From positions 1 to 25,291 of the forward strand of contig CAKTIH010000015.1 of NCBI GenBank assembly GCA_934565615.1: a stretch of 25,291 nt of DNA, given 5' to 3'. Shown here in pieces: positions 6,777 to 15,663 of this stretch (positions within the stretch are counted from its first letter, which is position 1; the number at the start of each line of letters is the position of its first letter). This stretch comes from an uncultured Oscillospiraceae bacterium. GTDB taxonomy: Bacteria > Bacillota > Clostridia > Oscillospirales > Oscillospiraceae. The translations under genes and the position numbers were made by a program. The notes below the pieces were generated by a model, which searched no databases, was not told where the DNA came from, and worked only from the letters and a program-made list of their open reading frames with translations.

Positions 6777-8050
6777 TGCTTTGGGTTCTTATTACGGTGT
6801 TCCTTCTTGCCATGTTCCTCGGCATGCCTATCGCGTTTGCAATGGCTGTTTCCGCCGCGCTTACCTTTATAGTCACTCCGGATATGAACAGCATCGACGT
6901 CGGTATCAAGATGTACAGCGCGATGGATTCCTTCTCCCTTATGGCGATCCCGTTCTTCATGTTCGCCGGTGAGCTTATGAACGACACCGGGATCACGGAG
7001 AAGATCATCAAGTTTGCCCGTTCCCTCGTCGGCAGTATCCGCGGCGGCCTTGGCCATGCGACCGTTATAACCGGCGTTATCTTAGCGGGCGTTTCCGGTT
7101 CCGCCGACGCCGACACTGCGGCAATTTCCAGCCTTATGGTACCAGCGCTTGAAAAAGAAGGCTATGACAGAGGCTTTTCGTGCGCACTGACTGCCGCGTG
7201 CGGGAACCTTGGCCCCATCATCCCGCCCAGCATCATGATGGTCATCTATGCCGGCGTCACCTCGATCTCCATTGCGGAGCTGTTTATGGCCGGTGTTATC
7301 CCCGGACTTATTATGGCTGTAGGTTTCAGTGTCCTTGTGGTCATGCACGCGAAGAAGAACAACATTGAAAAGGATAAGTTCGGCGGCTGGAGGGTAGTGG
7401 GAAAAACCTTCGTCCAGACTATATGGGCGCTCATCATGCCCGTGATAATTATCGGCGGTATCTCCTCCGGAGCCGTTACGGCTACCGAAGCCGGCGCGCT
7501 GGCTGTTTTCTATGCGCTGGTTTACGGCTTCATCTCCAAGACTCTCAACGGCAGGATACTTTTAGGCTGCATAAAGAACGCCGCGAAGAACGCTACCGGC
7601 CCGATGATCATCATCGCCTTTGCGTCTCTCTTCGGATATGTCCTTACATACAACAACCTGTCGAGAATAATCGAGACTGCTGTGCTGTCGTTTACCACCA
7701 GCGGCACGATCCTTTATTTCATTATCTTCATCATTATCTTTATTGCCGGCATGTTTATCGACCCGACAGCGATACTGCTGATGGTCGTGCCGATCTTCCT
7801 GCCCATGATAAAGACATTCGGACTCGACCCGATACATTTTGCGATGGTGTGTCTGCTCAGCCTCTGCACCGGCGGAATGTCTCCTCCGGTGGGAATGCTG
7901 CTGTACATAACCTCCAGCGCGACAGGCACGGATCTGAGCCGTGTTATAAGGCACTGCTGGGGCTTCCTGCTCGTCGGCGTTATAGTCATATTCATGGTCA
8001 TCTTCTTCCCCGCGCTCGTCACCTTCCTTCCCACAGCCATGTACGGCTGA
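6776..8050 (+). CDS. TRAP transporter large permease (DctM family)
   Basis: This 424-residue protein is hydrophobic throughout, with roughly a dozen membrane segments. It shows DctM landmarks: FLGMPIAFAMAVSA near the N-terminus, MAIPFFMFAGELM, GGLGHATVITGVILAGVSGSADADTAA, CGNLGPIIPPSIMMVIYAG and, late, MFIDPTAILLMVVPIFLPM and LCTGGMSPPVGMLL. It is the channel-forming subunit coupling Na+ to solute uptake. It starts inside the DctQ stop (AAGGAGGT upstream) and is followed after 57 bases by the binding protein. Full length for the family. Confidence 0.95.
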   Translation: MLWVLITVFLLAMFLGMPIAFAMAVSAALTFIVTPDMNSIDVGIKMYSAMDSFSLMAIPFFMFAGELMNDTGITEKIIKFARSLVGSIRGGLGHATVITGVILAGVSGSADADTAAISSLMVPALEKEGYDRGFSCALTAACGNLGPIIPPSIMMVIYAGVTSISIAELFMAGVIPGLIMAVGFSVLVVMHAKKNNIEKDKFGGWRVVGKTFVQTIWALIMPVIIIGGISSGAVTATEAGALAVFYALVYGFISKTLNGRILLGCIKNAAKNATGPMIIIAFASLFGYVLTYNNLSRIIETAVLSFTTSGTILYFIIFIIIFIAGMFIDPTAILLMVVPIFLPMIKTFGLDPIHFAMVCLLSLCTGGMSPPVGMLLYITSSATGTDLSRVIRHCWGFLLVGVIVIFMVIFFPALVTFLPTAMYG

Positions 8051-8065
8051 TAAGCATGTACTGTT

Positions 8066-8082
8066 CCGTCTGAGGCAGACGG
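8066..8082 (+). other. Short hairpin between dctM and dctP
   Basis: CCGTCTG (8066-8072) pairs with CAGACGG (8076-8082) around a 3-base loop, just after the DctM stop. With no U-run it is more likely to modulate or protect mRNA than to terminate. Binding proteins are usually made in excess over permeases, and such hairpins help. Confidence 0.4.
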
Positions 8083-8107
8083 TAAAATAAAAAATGGAGG
8101 AAAAAAC

Positions 8108-9166
8108 ATGAAAAAAGTACTGGCACTTATCCTTGCGCTCGTGATGGTGTTCGCACTCTGCGCGTGCGGCGCTGAAAGCGCAGCCCCCAAGACCGATGAT
8201 GCGGCAGCACCGGCGGCACCGGAAGAACCGGCCGCAGAGGTCATCGAGCTGCGTCTCAGCTCCGATAACTCTCCCACCGACCCCATCTGCAATGCGATGT
8301 ACCTGTGGTCCGATGCGGTCAAGGAAGCCACTGACGGCGGCCTTATTATTACGGTCTACCCCTCTGCGCAGCTCGGCGATGCCGAGACCGCGACTCAGGG
8401 CTGTGAGCTCGGCTCAATCGACATCGTTCAGGGCGACACCGGCGTTATCTCAAACTGGGTAGCCGACTACGGCCTGACAGCTCTGCCCTTCATAGTCGCC
8501 GACTACGAGGAGGGCGAGGTCATGTTCTATGAGTCCGATATAGTCAAGAACATGGACGCAAAGCTTCTTGAGGAGTACGGCATGCGCGCTCTCGGCTGGG
8601 GCTGGAACGGCTTCCGCCAGTTTGCGACCAAGACTCCGCTTACCGATGTGGCGTCATGCAAGAACATCAAAATGCGCTGCCCCCAGATCGATATCTATAT
8701 AAAGATGTATGAGACGCTTGGGATGAATCCCACCATCGTTTCCTGGAACGACGCTTATACTGCGATCCAGTCCAGCCTTGCAGACGGCCTCTGCTGCCCC
8801 GCACAAGCGATCTATGACAACGGCTTCCACAAGCTCTGCACCAGCATATGCCGCTCTAACCACATGCTCAACGTCTGCGGCCCCGTTATCAACGAGAAGG
8901 TGTTCCAGTCCCTGCCCGAAGAGTACCAGACCATTCTGCAGGACGAATGGATAAAGGTCCGCGATGAATACCTCAACCCCACTGTTTCCGGTTCTGAGGA
9001 TGAGTACTTCGCAAAGTTTGAGGCCGAAGGCTGCACCGTTACCTCTTTTGAAAACAAGCAGGAGATCATTGATCTCTTTAAGCCGGTTTGGGAAGAGGAA
9101 GCCGAGGAGAACGGCTACACCGATTCTCTGTTCGCGCTCTATGATGCCTTCGGGATCGCACATTGA
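8108..9166 (+). CDS. TRAP transporter solute-binding lipoprotein (DctP family)
   Basis: The 352-residue protein starts with a lipoprotein signal: positively charged MKK, a hydrophobic stretch, then the lipobox L-C-A-C with Cys20 as lipid anchor, followed by an Ala/Pro-rich linker. The mature part has DctP features: DNSPTDPICNAMYLWSDAV, YPSAQLGDAETATQGCELGSIDI, and KNIKMRCPQIDIY with the conserved Arg expected to salt-bridge the substrate carboxylate. It captures the acid outside the membrane and delivers it to DctQM. A strong TGGAGG site precedes the start, and hairpins flank the gene at 8066-8082 and 9185-9216. The ligand is not predictable by eye; an acidic sugar is suggested by the neighbours. 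Confidence 0.94.
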   Translation: MKKVLALILALVMVFALCACGAESAAPKTDDAAAPAAPEEPAAEVIELRLSSDNSPTDPICNAMYLWSDAVKEATDGGLIITVYPSAQLGDAETATQGCELGSIDIVQGDTGVISNWVADYGLTALPFIVADYEEGEVMFYESDIVKNMDAKLLEEYGMRALGWGWNGFRQFATKTPLTDVASCKNIKMRCPQIDIYIKMYETLGMNPTIVSWNDAYTAIQSSLADGLCCPAQAIYDNGFHKLCTSICRSNHMLNVCGPVINEKVFQSLPEEYQTILQDEWIKVRDEYLNPTVSGSEDEYFAKFEAEGCTVTSFENKQEIIDLFKPVWEEEAEENGYTDSLFALYDAFGIAH

Positions 9167-9184
9167 TTGAACACAGCATATTCC

Positions 9185-9216
9185 GCATTGGATGCCGCGC
9201 CTGCGGCATCCAATGC
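9185..9216 (+). other. Perfect 14-bp hairpin after dctP
   Basis: 9185-9198 pairs perfectly with 9203-9216 around the loop GCCT. There is no U-tract, and the operon appears to continue, so it probably acts as a 3' stability or partial attenuation structure that raises DctP over the downstream enzymes. Confidence 0.65.
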
Positions 9217-9268
9217 TATATCAAGCGCGGCATGATACGGTGAGCCGGCGCAAAAAGGAGGGAAAGGC

Positions 9269-9976
9269 ATGAAGCTGACATGGCTTGGTCAGGCGGGCTA
9301 TATTTTCACCACCCGCGGCGGGACAAAAATAATGGTCGATCCGTATTTGTCCGATAACCTGTTTAAGCTCAAAGGAGAGAAATTCAGAAGATGCGTCCCG
9401 ATCGATGAGAGCTTCCTTCACTGCGATATAGACGTTCTCGCGCTTACGCACGATCACGATGACCACACCGATCCGGTCAGCATCGGGAAGCTCCTGAACA
9501 GAGAGAAGAAGCTCACGGTGCTCGCGCCCCTGAACAATTGGGCACGCCTGCGCAGAGCCTATGACGCGAAGCACAACTATCTTATGTTCGATGCTGGCAT
9601 AGAGGTGTGCGTGGGCGATGCGGTCATCAAGGCGGTCCCGGCTGCGCACAGCGACGTGAGCGGCATAGGCATTGTTGTTGATGACGGCGAGACGAGCGTA
9701 TACCATACCGGCGATACGATGTTCCGCCGTGATCTGGCGGACGGCTTGGAAAAGCCCCCGGACGCCATGATCTTCCCAATCAACGGAGTGGGCAACAATA
9801 TGAACGCGAAGGACGCAAAGCGCCTTGCCGGTATTGTCGGAGCGAAAAAGCTTTTCCCGATGCACTGGGATATGTTTGCATCTTTCGGCTGCGACGTGAA
9901 TGACTTTATTTCACTGTGCAGCAAGGATGAATATGACATCGTCGTCCCGCCGTATTACGAAGAGGTCGAGATATGA
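9269..9976 (+). CDS. UlaG-like metallo-beta-lactamase-fold hydrolase
   Basis: The 235-residue protein has the MBL metal-binding signature THDHDDHTD (H61-x-H63-x-D65-H66), a further His in PAAHSD (127), Asp in YHTGDT (149) and His in FPMHWD (199), giving a complete two-metal site. The opening KLTWLGQAGYIF and IMVDPYLS is typical of the UlaG/L-ascorbate-6-phosphate lactonase branch. In this operon a lactonase step on a sugar lactone is plausible, consistent with an epimerase and dehydrogenases next door, but many UlaG-like proteins have unknown activities. It starts behind AAGGAGGGAAA and overlaps the next gene by 4 bases. Confidence 0.83.
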   Translation: MKLTWLGQAGYIFTTRGGTKIMVDPYLSDNLFKLKGEKFRRCVPIDESFLHCDIDVLALTHDHDDHTDPVSIGKLLNREKKLTVLAPLNNWARLRRAYDAKHNYLMFDAGIEVCVGDAVIKAVPAAHSDVSGIGIVVDDGETSVYHTGDTMFRRDLADGLEKPPDAMIFPINGVGNNMNAKDAKRLAGIVGAKKLFPMHWDMFASFGCDVNDFISLCSKDEYDIVVPPYYEEVEI

Positions 9977-10824
9977 GCGGTAAGTTAAAAAGAGTTCGGC
10001 TGTCGTCCGGGAAGTGGAGGGCGGAGCTTTTGCCGGAATACGCCTGCAATCTCATAAGGCTCCGCTGCGGTGAAGAGGACATTATCAGAACGCCGGCAAG
10101 CGACGGGGAATTTGTGAAGGATCATATCGTATACGGGACAGCGTTCCTCCTTCCGCCGGACAGGACGATCGGCGGCAGCTTCTTTTTTCAGGGGAAAGAA
10201 TACCGCCTGCCGATAAACGACTCACGCAAGCTCAGCAATATTCACGGGCTCATGAGCGACGCACCGTTCAAAACGGTGTCGCTCACCGAAAGCGCCGCGG
10301 AATTTGTATATGAAAATAAAGGGGAGAGATACCCTTTCCCTTTCAGAGCCACTGTGAAATGCTCGCTCGACGAAGGCTGTGCTATGGAGTATTCCTTTGA
10401 GAACACCGGCGGCGGCGATATGCCGCTGCTCTTCGGGCTCCACGCGAACTTTGCGGATATGGGCTTTGTGAAGGTTCCTGTCGAAGAAGAGATGCCGATG
10501 AACACGGAGACCCTTGTGCCGGACCTGAGGACGGTACCGCTGAGCGGCGTGGGCAGAGAAATAAGAGACGGAACGGATCCGCACGGCAAAGAAATATCCT
10601 GCTTTTTTACCGCCGCCGGAAAGCGCGCAGAGATAGGCGATTACAGCTTTACGGTTTCTGACACATTCAGCCATTGGGTCGTTTGGAACGGTACGGGCTG
10701 TGAGGGATTTATAAGCGTCGAGCCGGAAAACGGCCCCGTCAACGGTCTCAAGACAGAAGGAAAGTACGCACTTATACGAAAAGGCGGGACCCTTCGCTTT
10801 ACGACAGACATAAGGAGAAAATAA
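9973..10824 (+). CDS. Aldose 1-epimerase (GalM) family protein
   Basis: The 283-residue protein has a galactose-mutarotase-like beta fold. Conserved positions can be seen: SNIHGLMSD (His91), LLFGLHANF (His157) and FISVEPENGPVNGL with the catalytic Glu at about 250. GalM enzymes interconvert alpha and beta anomers of aldoses; the related YeaD branch acts on hexose phosphates. The start at 9973 overlaps the UlaG-like stop by 4 bases (ATGA), so the two are translationally coupled. It probably presents the right anomer to the dehydrogenases that follow. Substrate inferred only from context. Confidence 0.82.
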   Translation: MSGKLKRVRLSSGKWRAELLPEYACNLIRLRCGEEDIIRTPASDGEFVKDHIVYGTAFLLPPDRTIGGSFFFQGKEYRLPINDSRKLSNIHGLMSDAPFKTVSLTESAAEFVYENKGERYPFPFRATVKCSLDEGCAMEYSFENTGGGDMPLLFGLHANFADMGFVKVPVEEEMPMNTETLVPDLRTVPLSGVGREIRDGTDPHGKEISCFFTAAGKRAEIGDYSFTVSDTFSHWVVWNGTGCEGFISVEPENGPVNGLKTEGKYALIRKGGTLRFTTDIRRK

Positions 10825-10826
10825 CT

Positions 10827-11600
10827 ATGAGCAAAAAAGCAATAGTGACAGGCGCCGGTCACGGTATCGGCAAGACTATCGCCATTGAGCTTGCAAAAGC
10901 AAGCTACGATGTAGGCATAACTTACAGCGGAAGCTCTGTCGAGCAGATCAACGACACTCTTGAGCGCATTCTTGCCGCCGGGCAGAAGGGCTATATCGAG
11001 CGCATGGATCTGACTGACGCGGCCAATATCAAGCCTGCAATGGATGCTCTCACGGCAAGCCTTGGCGGCCTTGACGTGTTGGTAAATAACGCAGGCGCGA
11101 CAAAGTTCGTCCCCTTCATCGATGTTACGATAGACCAGTTCGACCAGCTCATGAGCATAGACTATCGCGGCACGTATTTCTGCGCGCAGTACGCGGCGAG
11201 GCATATGATAGCCCACGGCGTCATGGGGGTCATCATCAATATTGCCAGCGTCCACGTTTACTATAATTTCCCCAAGGCCAGCATTTACGCGCCCAATAAG
11301 GCCGCGGTTGAAAAGCTTACTCAGCACATTGCGCTTGAGCTTGCGCCGTACGGGATCCGCTGCAACAGCGTATCTCCCGGATACATCAAGGTCACGGATC
11401 CTGACTCCGTGCCCGCGCGTGAGAAGATGATGGTGTCCCGTATCCCTGCCCAGCGGATAGGCCAGCCTGTCGAGATCGCAAATATGATCCGCTTCCTCAT
11501 CTCCGACGAAGCGGAGTATATTACCGGTTCCGACTTCCTTGTTGACGGTGGCGCGCGGCTCCCGGCCCTTCTTGATAACGTATATGTAAAACAGGAATAA
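10827..11600 (+). CDS. Short-chain dehydrogenase/reductase (first copy)
   Basis: The 257-residue classical SDR has the cofactor motif TGAGHGIG at 8-15, NNAG at 87-90, and the catalytic Ser141, Tyr154 and Lys158 in the expected Y-x3-K arrangement. PGYIKVTDPDS and ITGSDFLVDGG follow the FabG/glucose-dehydrogenase pattern. It starts two bases after the epimerase-like gene, with AAGGAG upstream. It probably oxidises or reduces a sugar or sugar acid with NAD(P). Residues after the first beta strands (TYSGSS) do not settle NAD versus NADP. It is paralogous to, but clearly diverged from, the next gene. Confidence 0.9.
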   Translation: MSKKAIVTGAGHGIGKTIAIELAKASYDVGITYSGSSVEQINDTLERILAAGQKGYIERMDLTDAANIKPAMDALTASLGGLDVLVNNAGATKFVPFIDVTIDQFDQLMSIDYRGTYFCAQYAARHMIAHGVMGVIINIASVHVYYNFPKASIYAPNKAAVEKLTQHIALELAPYGIRCNSVSPGYIKVTDPDSVPAREKMMVSRIPAQRIGQPVEIANMIRFLISDEAEYITGSDFLVDGGARLPALLDNVYVKQE

Positions 11601-11617
11601 AACAGGAGGAACGAAAA

Positions 11618-12391
11618 ATGTTTGATCTTACAGGCAGAAAAGCACTTGTTACCGGCTCTTCCCGCGGCCTTGGAGCGGGGATCGCAAAATGCCTTGCAAA
11701 AGCCGGCGCGGATGTCGCCGTTAATTACACTACCGAAAGCTCAAAGGAACGTGCAGAGGCGGTTGCCGCAGAGATACGCACAATGGGACGCAAGGCCATC
11801 ATTGTTCAGGCGGACGTCAGCAAGGAAGAGGACGTAAAGCGCATGGTGGAAACCGTTGAGAAAGAGTTTGGCCGCATCGATATTCTCAGCTCAAATGCCG
11901 GCATCAACAGCAACAGGAACATTTATGATCTTGAGCTTGCAGAATGGCAGAGAATACAGGACACCAACATTACCGGGGCGTTCCTTATGGCAAAGTATGT
12001 CGTGCCTGTAATGGAGAAAAATAAGTTTGGCCGCATCATCTTCACCTCTTCAATGGTCGCGCAGCAGGGCGCGCTGTTCGGGCAGGTCCACTATGCTTCC
12101 ACAAAGGCTGCGCTGTTAGGCTTTGCCAGAACACTGGCGAGAACTGTTGCCAAAAACGGCATAACCGTCAATTGCGTCGCGCCCGGCACGCACATGACCG
12201 AGACGCTCAATGAGATACTTGTCAAATCAGATCCGCACAGGCTTGACTCCGTTATCAAAAATACCCCAGTCGGACATATCGGTACATGCGAGGATATAGG
12301 CTATGCCGAGGTATATCTTGCATCCGATGAAGCCGCTTTCGTCACCGGCGCAACGCTTGACGTAAACGGCGGCTGCTACATACGGGCGTAA
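11618..12391 (+). CDS. Short-chain dehydrogenase/reductase (second copy, FabG-like)
   Basis: This 257-residue SDR has TGSSRGLG at 12-19, SNAG in place of NNAG at 92-95, catalytic Ser144/145, Tyr159 and Lys163 (YASTK), and ends VTGATLDVNGGCY. NYTTESSKERAE at 36-47 resembles NADP-preferring FabG relatives. A good AGGAGG site lies before the start, 17 bases after the previous gene. As the last gene of the operon it is followed by the hairpin at 12462-12500. Two consecutive SDRs suggest two redox steps, for example an oxidation followed by an epimerising reduction; the reactions themselves are unknown. Confidence 0.9.
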   Translation: MFDLTGRKALVTGSSRGLGAGIAKCLAKAGADVAVNYTTESSKERAEAVAAEIRTMGRKAIIVQADVSKEEDVKRMVETVEKEFGRIDILSSNAGINSNRNIYDLELAEWQRIQDTNITGAFLMAKYVVPVMEKNKFGRIIFTSSMVAQQGALFGQVHYASTKAALLGFARTLARTVAKNGITVNCVAPGTHMTETLNEILVKSDPHRLDSVIKNTPVGHIGTCEDIGYAEVYLASDEAAFVTGATLDVNGGCYIRA

Positions 12392-12461
12392 GCCGCGGCG
12401 GTACAGGCAGCTTTGTCTGAGGTCCCGGTGCGGTTTTACGAATACAAAAGAAAATGAAAAA

Positions 12462-12500
12462 TGCCCCATGACCAAGCGCTTCACGCTCGGTCATGGGGCA
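12462..12500. terminator. Terminator between the catabolic operon and the PatB-like gene
   Basis: TGCCCCATGACC (12462-12473) pairs perfectly with 12489-12500; AGCG/CGCT extends the stem inside. In the minus direction it is followed by TTTTTCATTTTC, a good tail for the PatB-like gene; in the plus direction the tail is poor (CGGTAATTTATTT), so termination of the operon may be partial. Confidence 0.8.
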
Positions 12501-12526
12501 CGGTAATTTATTTGGGACGCTGTCTC

Positions 12527-13723
12527 TCAGATGAACACGTACTTCTTCAGCCGGTCGAAGGCCTCGATGAGCCTTGACTTCGGCAGGGCGAGATTCATGC
12601 GGATGGACTTGGGATAGATGAAGTCCTCGCCGTTCTGCCAGATAACGCCGCAGCGCACGCCGCGGTGCTGAAGCTCCGTTATGCTTATCCCGTGCTCGGC
12701 GCAGTAGCCCGCGCAGTCAAGGAAGAGCATGTACGTCCCCTGTGGGCGCTGGCAGCTCACGCCCTTGAAGTTCGCGTTTATGAAATCGCAGGCGTATTCA
12801 AGGTTCTCGTCAATGACATGGCACATTTCATCCGCCCACTCCATGCCCTCCGGGCTGAAAGCGCCGATAAGCGCATGCATGGACAGGACGTTGCATTCAT
12901 TGTAGTGGCTCATTTCGCCGCGGCGGACGACGCGGTCACGAAGATACTTGTTGTAGATGATATGGTACGAGCCGACAAGCCCGGCCAGAGAGAAGGTCTT
13001 GCTCGGCGCGTAGAAGGCTATGACGCGGTTTTTCGCATCCTCGGAGACGGACTGCGTCGGGATATGCTTGTGCCCGGGCATGATGATGTCCGACCATATC
13101 TCGTCGGAGATAACGATGCAGTCATTCGCGGCGTAGACTTCCATCGCCTTTTCTATCTCCCAGCGCTCCCATACTCTGCCGCAGGGGTTGTGCGGTGAGC
13201 AGAAGATGGCGAAGTGGATGTTGTTCTCCTTTATCTTCCTGTCCATGTCCTCGTAGTCCATGCGCCAGATACCGTTCTCGTCACGCTTGAGCTCGCTGTG
13301 GACTATGACGCGCCCGGTGTCGTCCATCGTGTGCGTAAAGCCGACGTAGGTGGGGGAGTGGATGAGTATCTTGTCCCCGGGCGAGGTGAAGCTTTGCACT
13401 GCCGAGCTTACGCCGCCAAGTACGCCGTTTTCGTAGCCGATGTGCTCCGGGAGCAGCCCCTCGACGCCGTTGCGCGTGCGCTGCCAGTTTATGATGCTGT
13501 CAAAGTATTCATCCGGCAGGGCGAAGTAGCCGAAGTTCGGCATCTCCATGCGCTTGAGTATTGCCTCCATAGCCGGGGGCGCGGCGACAAAACTCATGTC
13601 CGCGATCCACATCGGGATCGTGTCAAAGCCCTCGTCGGGCTGAACGCCTGCAAAGGGTATCTTGTCAAAGGCCAGGGAGTCCCTGCCGTGCCGGTCGAGA
13701 ACTGTTGTAAAATCGTATTTCAT
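12527..13723 (-). CDS. PatB/MalY-family PLP enzyme (cystathionine beta-lyase-like)
   Basis: The 398-residue protein opens with the family's DFTTVLDRHGRDSLAFDK and PMWIADMSF. It has ENGVLGGVSSAVQSF near 98-112, CSPHNPCGRVW near 175-185 (PLP Asn about 179), ISDEIWSDI with Asp207, and APSKTFSLAGL with the Schiff-base Lys at about 242. Members cleave C-S bonds of cystathionine or cysteine conjugates, releasing pyruvate and ammonia; some also transaminate. The start at 13723 has only a weak site (GCGAGG). It lies 26 bases after the YhaN-like gene and probably shares its transcript, although no functional link is evident. Terminated by 12462-12500. Confidence 0.9.
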   Translation of the reverse strand: MKYDFTTVLDRHGRDSLAFDKIPFAGVQPDEGFDTIPMWIADMSFVAAPPAMEAILKRMEMPNFGYFALPDEYFDSIINWQRTRNGVEGLLPEHIGYENGVLGGVSSAVQSFTSPGDKILIHSPTYVGFTHTMDDTGRVIVHSELKRDENGIWRMDYEDMDRKIKENNIHFAIFCSPHNPCGRVWERWEIEKAMEVYAANDCIVISDEIWSDIIMPGHKHIPTQSVSEDAKNRVIAFYAPSKTFSLAGLVGSYHIIYNKYLRDRVVRRGEMSHYNECNVLSMHALIGAFSPEGMEWADEMCHVIDENLEYACDFINANFKGVSCQRPQGTYMLFLDCAGYCAEHGISITELQHRGVRCGVIWQNGEDFIYPKSIRMNLALPKSRLIEAFDRLKKYVFI

Positions 13724-13749
13724 TTCTAAGCCTCGCTTTCGTGTACCGC

Positions 13750-15663
13750 TTATCTGCTGTCCGTCTTGCGGCAGCTGAAAAGTATTATCTGCCGCTCCTT
13801 TGCAATCTCGCGCAGGAGCGCCATTGCCTGTTCAAGGCGCGTCTCGTCAAGGTTCACGAGCGCGTCGTCTATTATCAGCGGGCAGGTCTCGCCCTCGGGC
13901 AGCGCAAGCTCGCACACCGCAAGGCGCACCGCCAGATACATTATGTCCAGCGTGCCCGCGCTCAGATACTCCGCGTCGCGCGCCACAACGTCGTCCTTCG
14001 TGCGTGCCTTCGCCGTGAAATCGCGGTTTATGAGCACATCGGAGTAGCGCCCGCCGGTCACGGCAGACATGTAGCCCGCGGCGACGCGCCCGAGCTCCGG
14101 GGAGAAGCGGCTCTGTATCTCGGTGTCTGCCTCGCGCAGCGTGTCGATGGCGAGGTTTATCGCATCGTACTCGTCGCAGATGAGCTCGTACTCTTCCTTC
14201 ATGCAGCTCAGGCTGCTGGAGAGGACGAGCGGGTCGCCCATCGCGGCGAGCCGTCCGTTTATCCCGGCGATCTGCTGGCTCAGCCGCTCAGCCTCGCCGC
14301 GCGCCGCGGTCAGCTCGCGTCCGAGCCGTGCGGCCTCAGAGTCGCCGGAAGCGAAGTCGAGCTCACCCAGTGCCGATTCTTCGAGACTGCTCTGCATATT
14401 GCGTGCGCTCTCGTAAGCGCGGCGCGTGTGCAGCTCCTGCTGCTCTGCGTCCTTCGCACTCTCCCAGAGCTGCTCGTACTCATCAAGCGCCGCCTTTATT
14501 TCGCCGCCTGACCGCGCTTGGTATTTTTTCAGCAGCGCCGTCTGACGCTCAAGCGCCGCTGCCGCCGCTCCGCGCTCCTTGCCGTAGCGCAGCAGCATCA
14601 CTATCGCGCCGACGCAGAACACCGCTGCCGCGATCATGAACGCGAGCATGTCAAGGCTCGTGTACAGCGCCGCTGCCGCGACTGCCAGCACCATCAGCAC
14701 TATGCCCCACAGAGGCTTCGGCTTCTTCGCCGCCGCGGCGCGCAGCTCGCTGAGCTCGTCAAGATCGGTCTGCACTTCCGCTTCAAGCTCACTTGGCTCA
14801 CGGCTGCCGAAGGGGCTCGCACCCAGCTCCTCGCGCCGCTGCGAGAGCAGCGTCATCGCCGCGTCGTGCTCCTCACTGCTGCGCTGGAGCTCCTCGCGCC
14901 CGGCGTTCAGCCGGTCGAGCGCCTCGCGGCGCTGGCGGCGGCGCGCGTCCGTGACTTCCTGCTCAAGCTGCGTGCAGCGAGCTTTCGTCTCCTCAAGCTG
15001 CTTTTCGAGGGACTCAACGTCCCCGATAGAGCCGCCCATGTCGTCAAGTCTGCGCTGGGTGTCGTCCATCTTCGCCTCAAGCTCCGGCAGCATGCCCTTG
15101 CGGTTATAGCGCCGTTTGCGCTGCCATGCGCGCAGCCGTTCGTCAGCCTCGCTGAACGATCCGGATTCTTCACCCGTGGAGACTATCGCGTTTATCCGCT
15201 TCTCAAGCTCCGGGCTTCCAGAGACGGCGACCGTCCCCTGCGCGATGAACGCGCTGCGGCGGAACACGTCCCGCGATACGCCCGTCAGCATCTCCCCGGC
15301 GTTGCTGCCGGTGAGCTCCTTTACCGGGACACTGCTGCCGGTGTACACCGCTGTGAAGTCGCGCATCGGCGCGCTCTTCGTGCGCGTTCTGCGGGTGATG
15401 GTGATATCGCGCCGGTCGGCGGTCAGCTCCATGCTGCCCTCCATCGGCGCGCCCGACCACGGGGCGTAGCGCAGCTTGTCGGGCAGGTAGCCCGCGCGGG
15501 CACGCTCCGAGGAATCCACCCCGTAGAGCATCGCCATGATGAACGCGCACCATGTGGATTTGCCGCTTTCGTTCGGCGCGTATATGACGTTCAGCCCGTC
15601 GTGCAGGCTCAGCGTCTCGTTTTCCAGCTTGCCGAAGGACGCCGTCAGCTTATTGATCTTCAT
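13750..15663 (-). CDS. YhaN-like Rad50/SbcC-type ATPase with two internal membrane helices
   Basis: The 637-residue protein has an N-terminal ATPase half with Walker A APNESGKST (29-37). Long charged coiled-coil segments follow (about 190-310 and 365-515). The C-terminal half carries the ABC signature LSAGT (567-571) and Walker B CPLIIDDAL (about 594-602). Between the coils lie two strongly hydrophobic segments, about 318-335 and 338-358, where Rad50 proteins usually have a hinge or zinc hook. It overlaps the YhaO-like nuclease gene by 14 bases, the usual partner. Bacillus YhaN is considerably longer (more than 900 residues), so this is a compact form. Predicted role: ATP-driven DNA end or structure processing, perhaps at the membrane. 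Confidence 0.85.
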   Translation of the reverse strand: MKINKLTASFGKLENETLSLHDGLNVIYAPNESGKSTWCAFIMAMLYGVDSSERARAGYLPDKLRYAPWSGAPMEGSMELTADRRDITITRRTRTKSAPMRDFTAVYTGSSVPVKELTGSNAGEMLTGVSRDVFRRSAFIAQGTVAVSGSPELEKRINAIVSTGEESGSFSEADERLRAWQRKRRYNRKGMLPELEAKMDDTQRRLDDMGGSIGDVESLEKQLEETKARCTQLEQEVTDARRRQRREALDRLNAGREELQRSSEEHDAAMTLLSQRREELGASPFGSREPSELEAEVQTDLDELSELRAAAAKKPKPLWGIVLMVLAVAAAALYTSLDMLAFMIAAAVFCVGAIVMLLRYGKERGAAAAALERQTALLKKYQARSGGEIKAALDEYEQLWESAKDAEQQELHTRRAYESARNMQSSLEESALGELDFASGDSEAARLGRELTAARGEAERLSQQIAGINGRLAAMGDPLVLSSSLSCMKEEYELICDEYDAINLAIDTLREADTEIQSRFSPELGRVAAGYMSAVTGGRYSDVLINRDFTAKARTKDDVVARDAEYLSAGTLDIMYLAVRLAVCELALPEGETCPLIIDDALVNLDETRLEQAMALLREIAKERQIILFSCRKTDSR

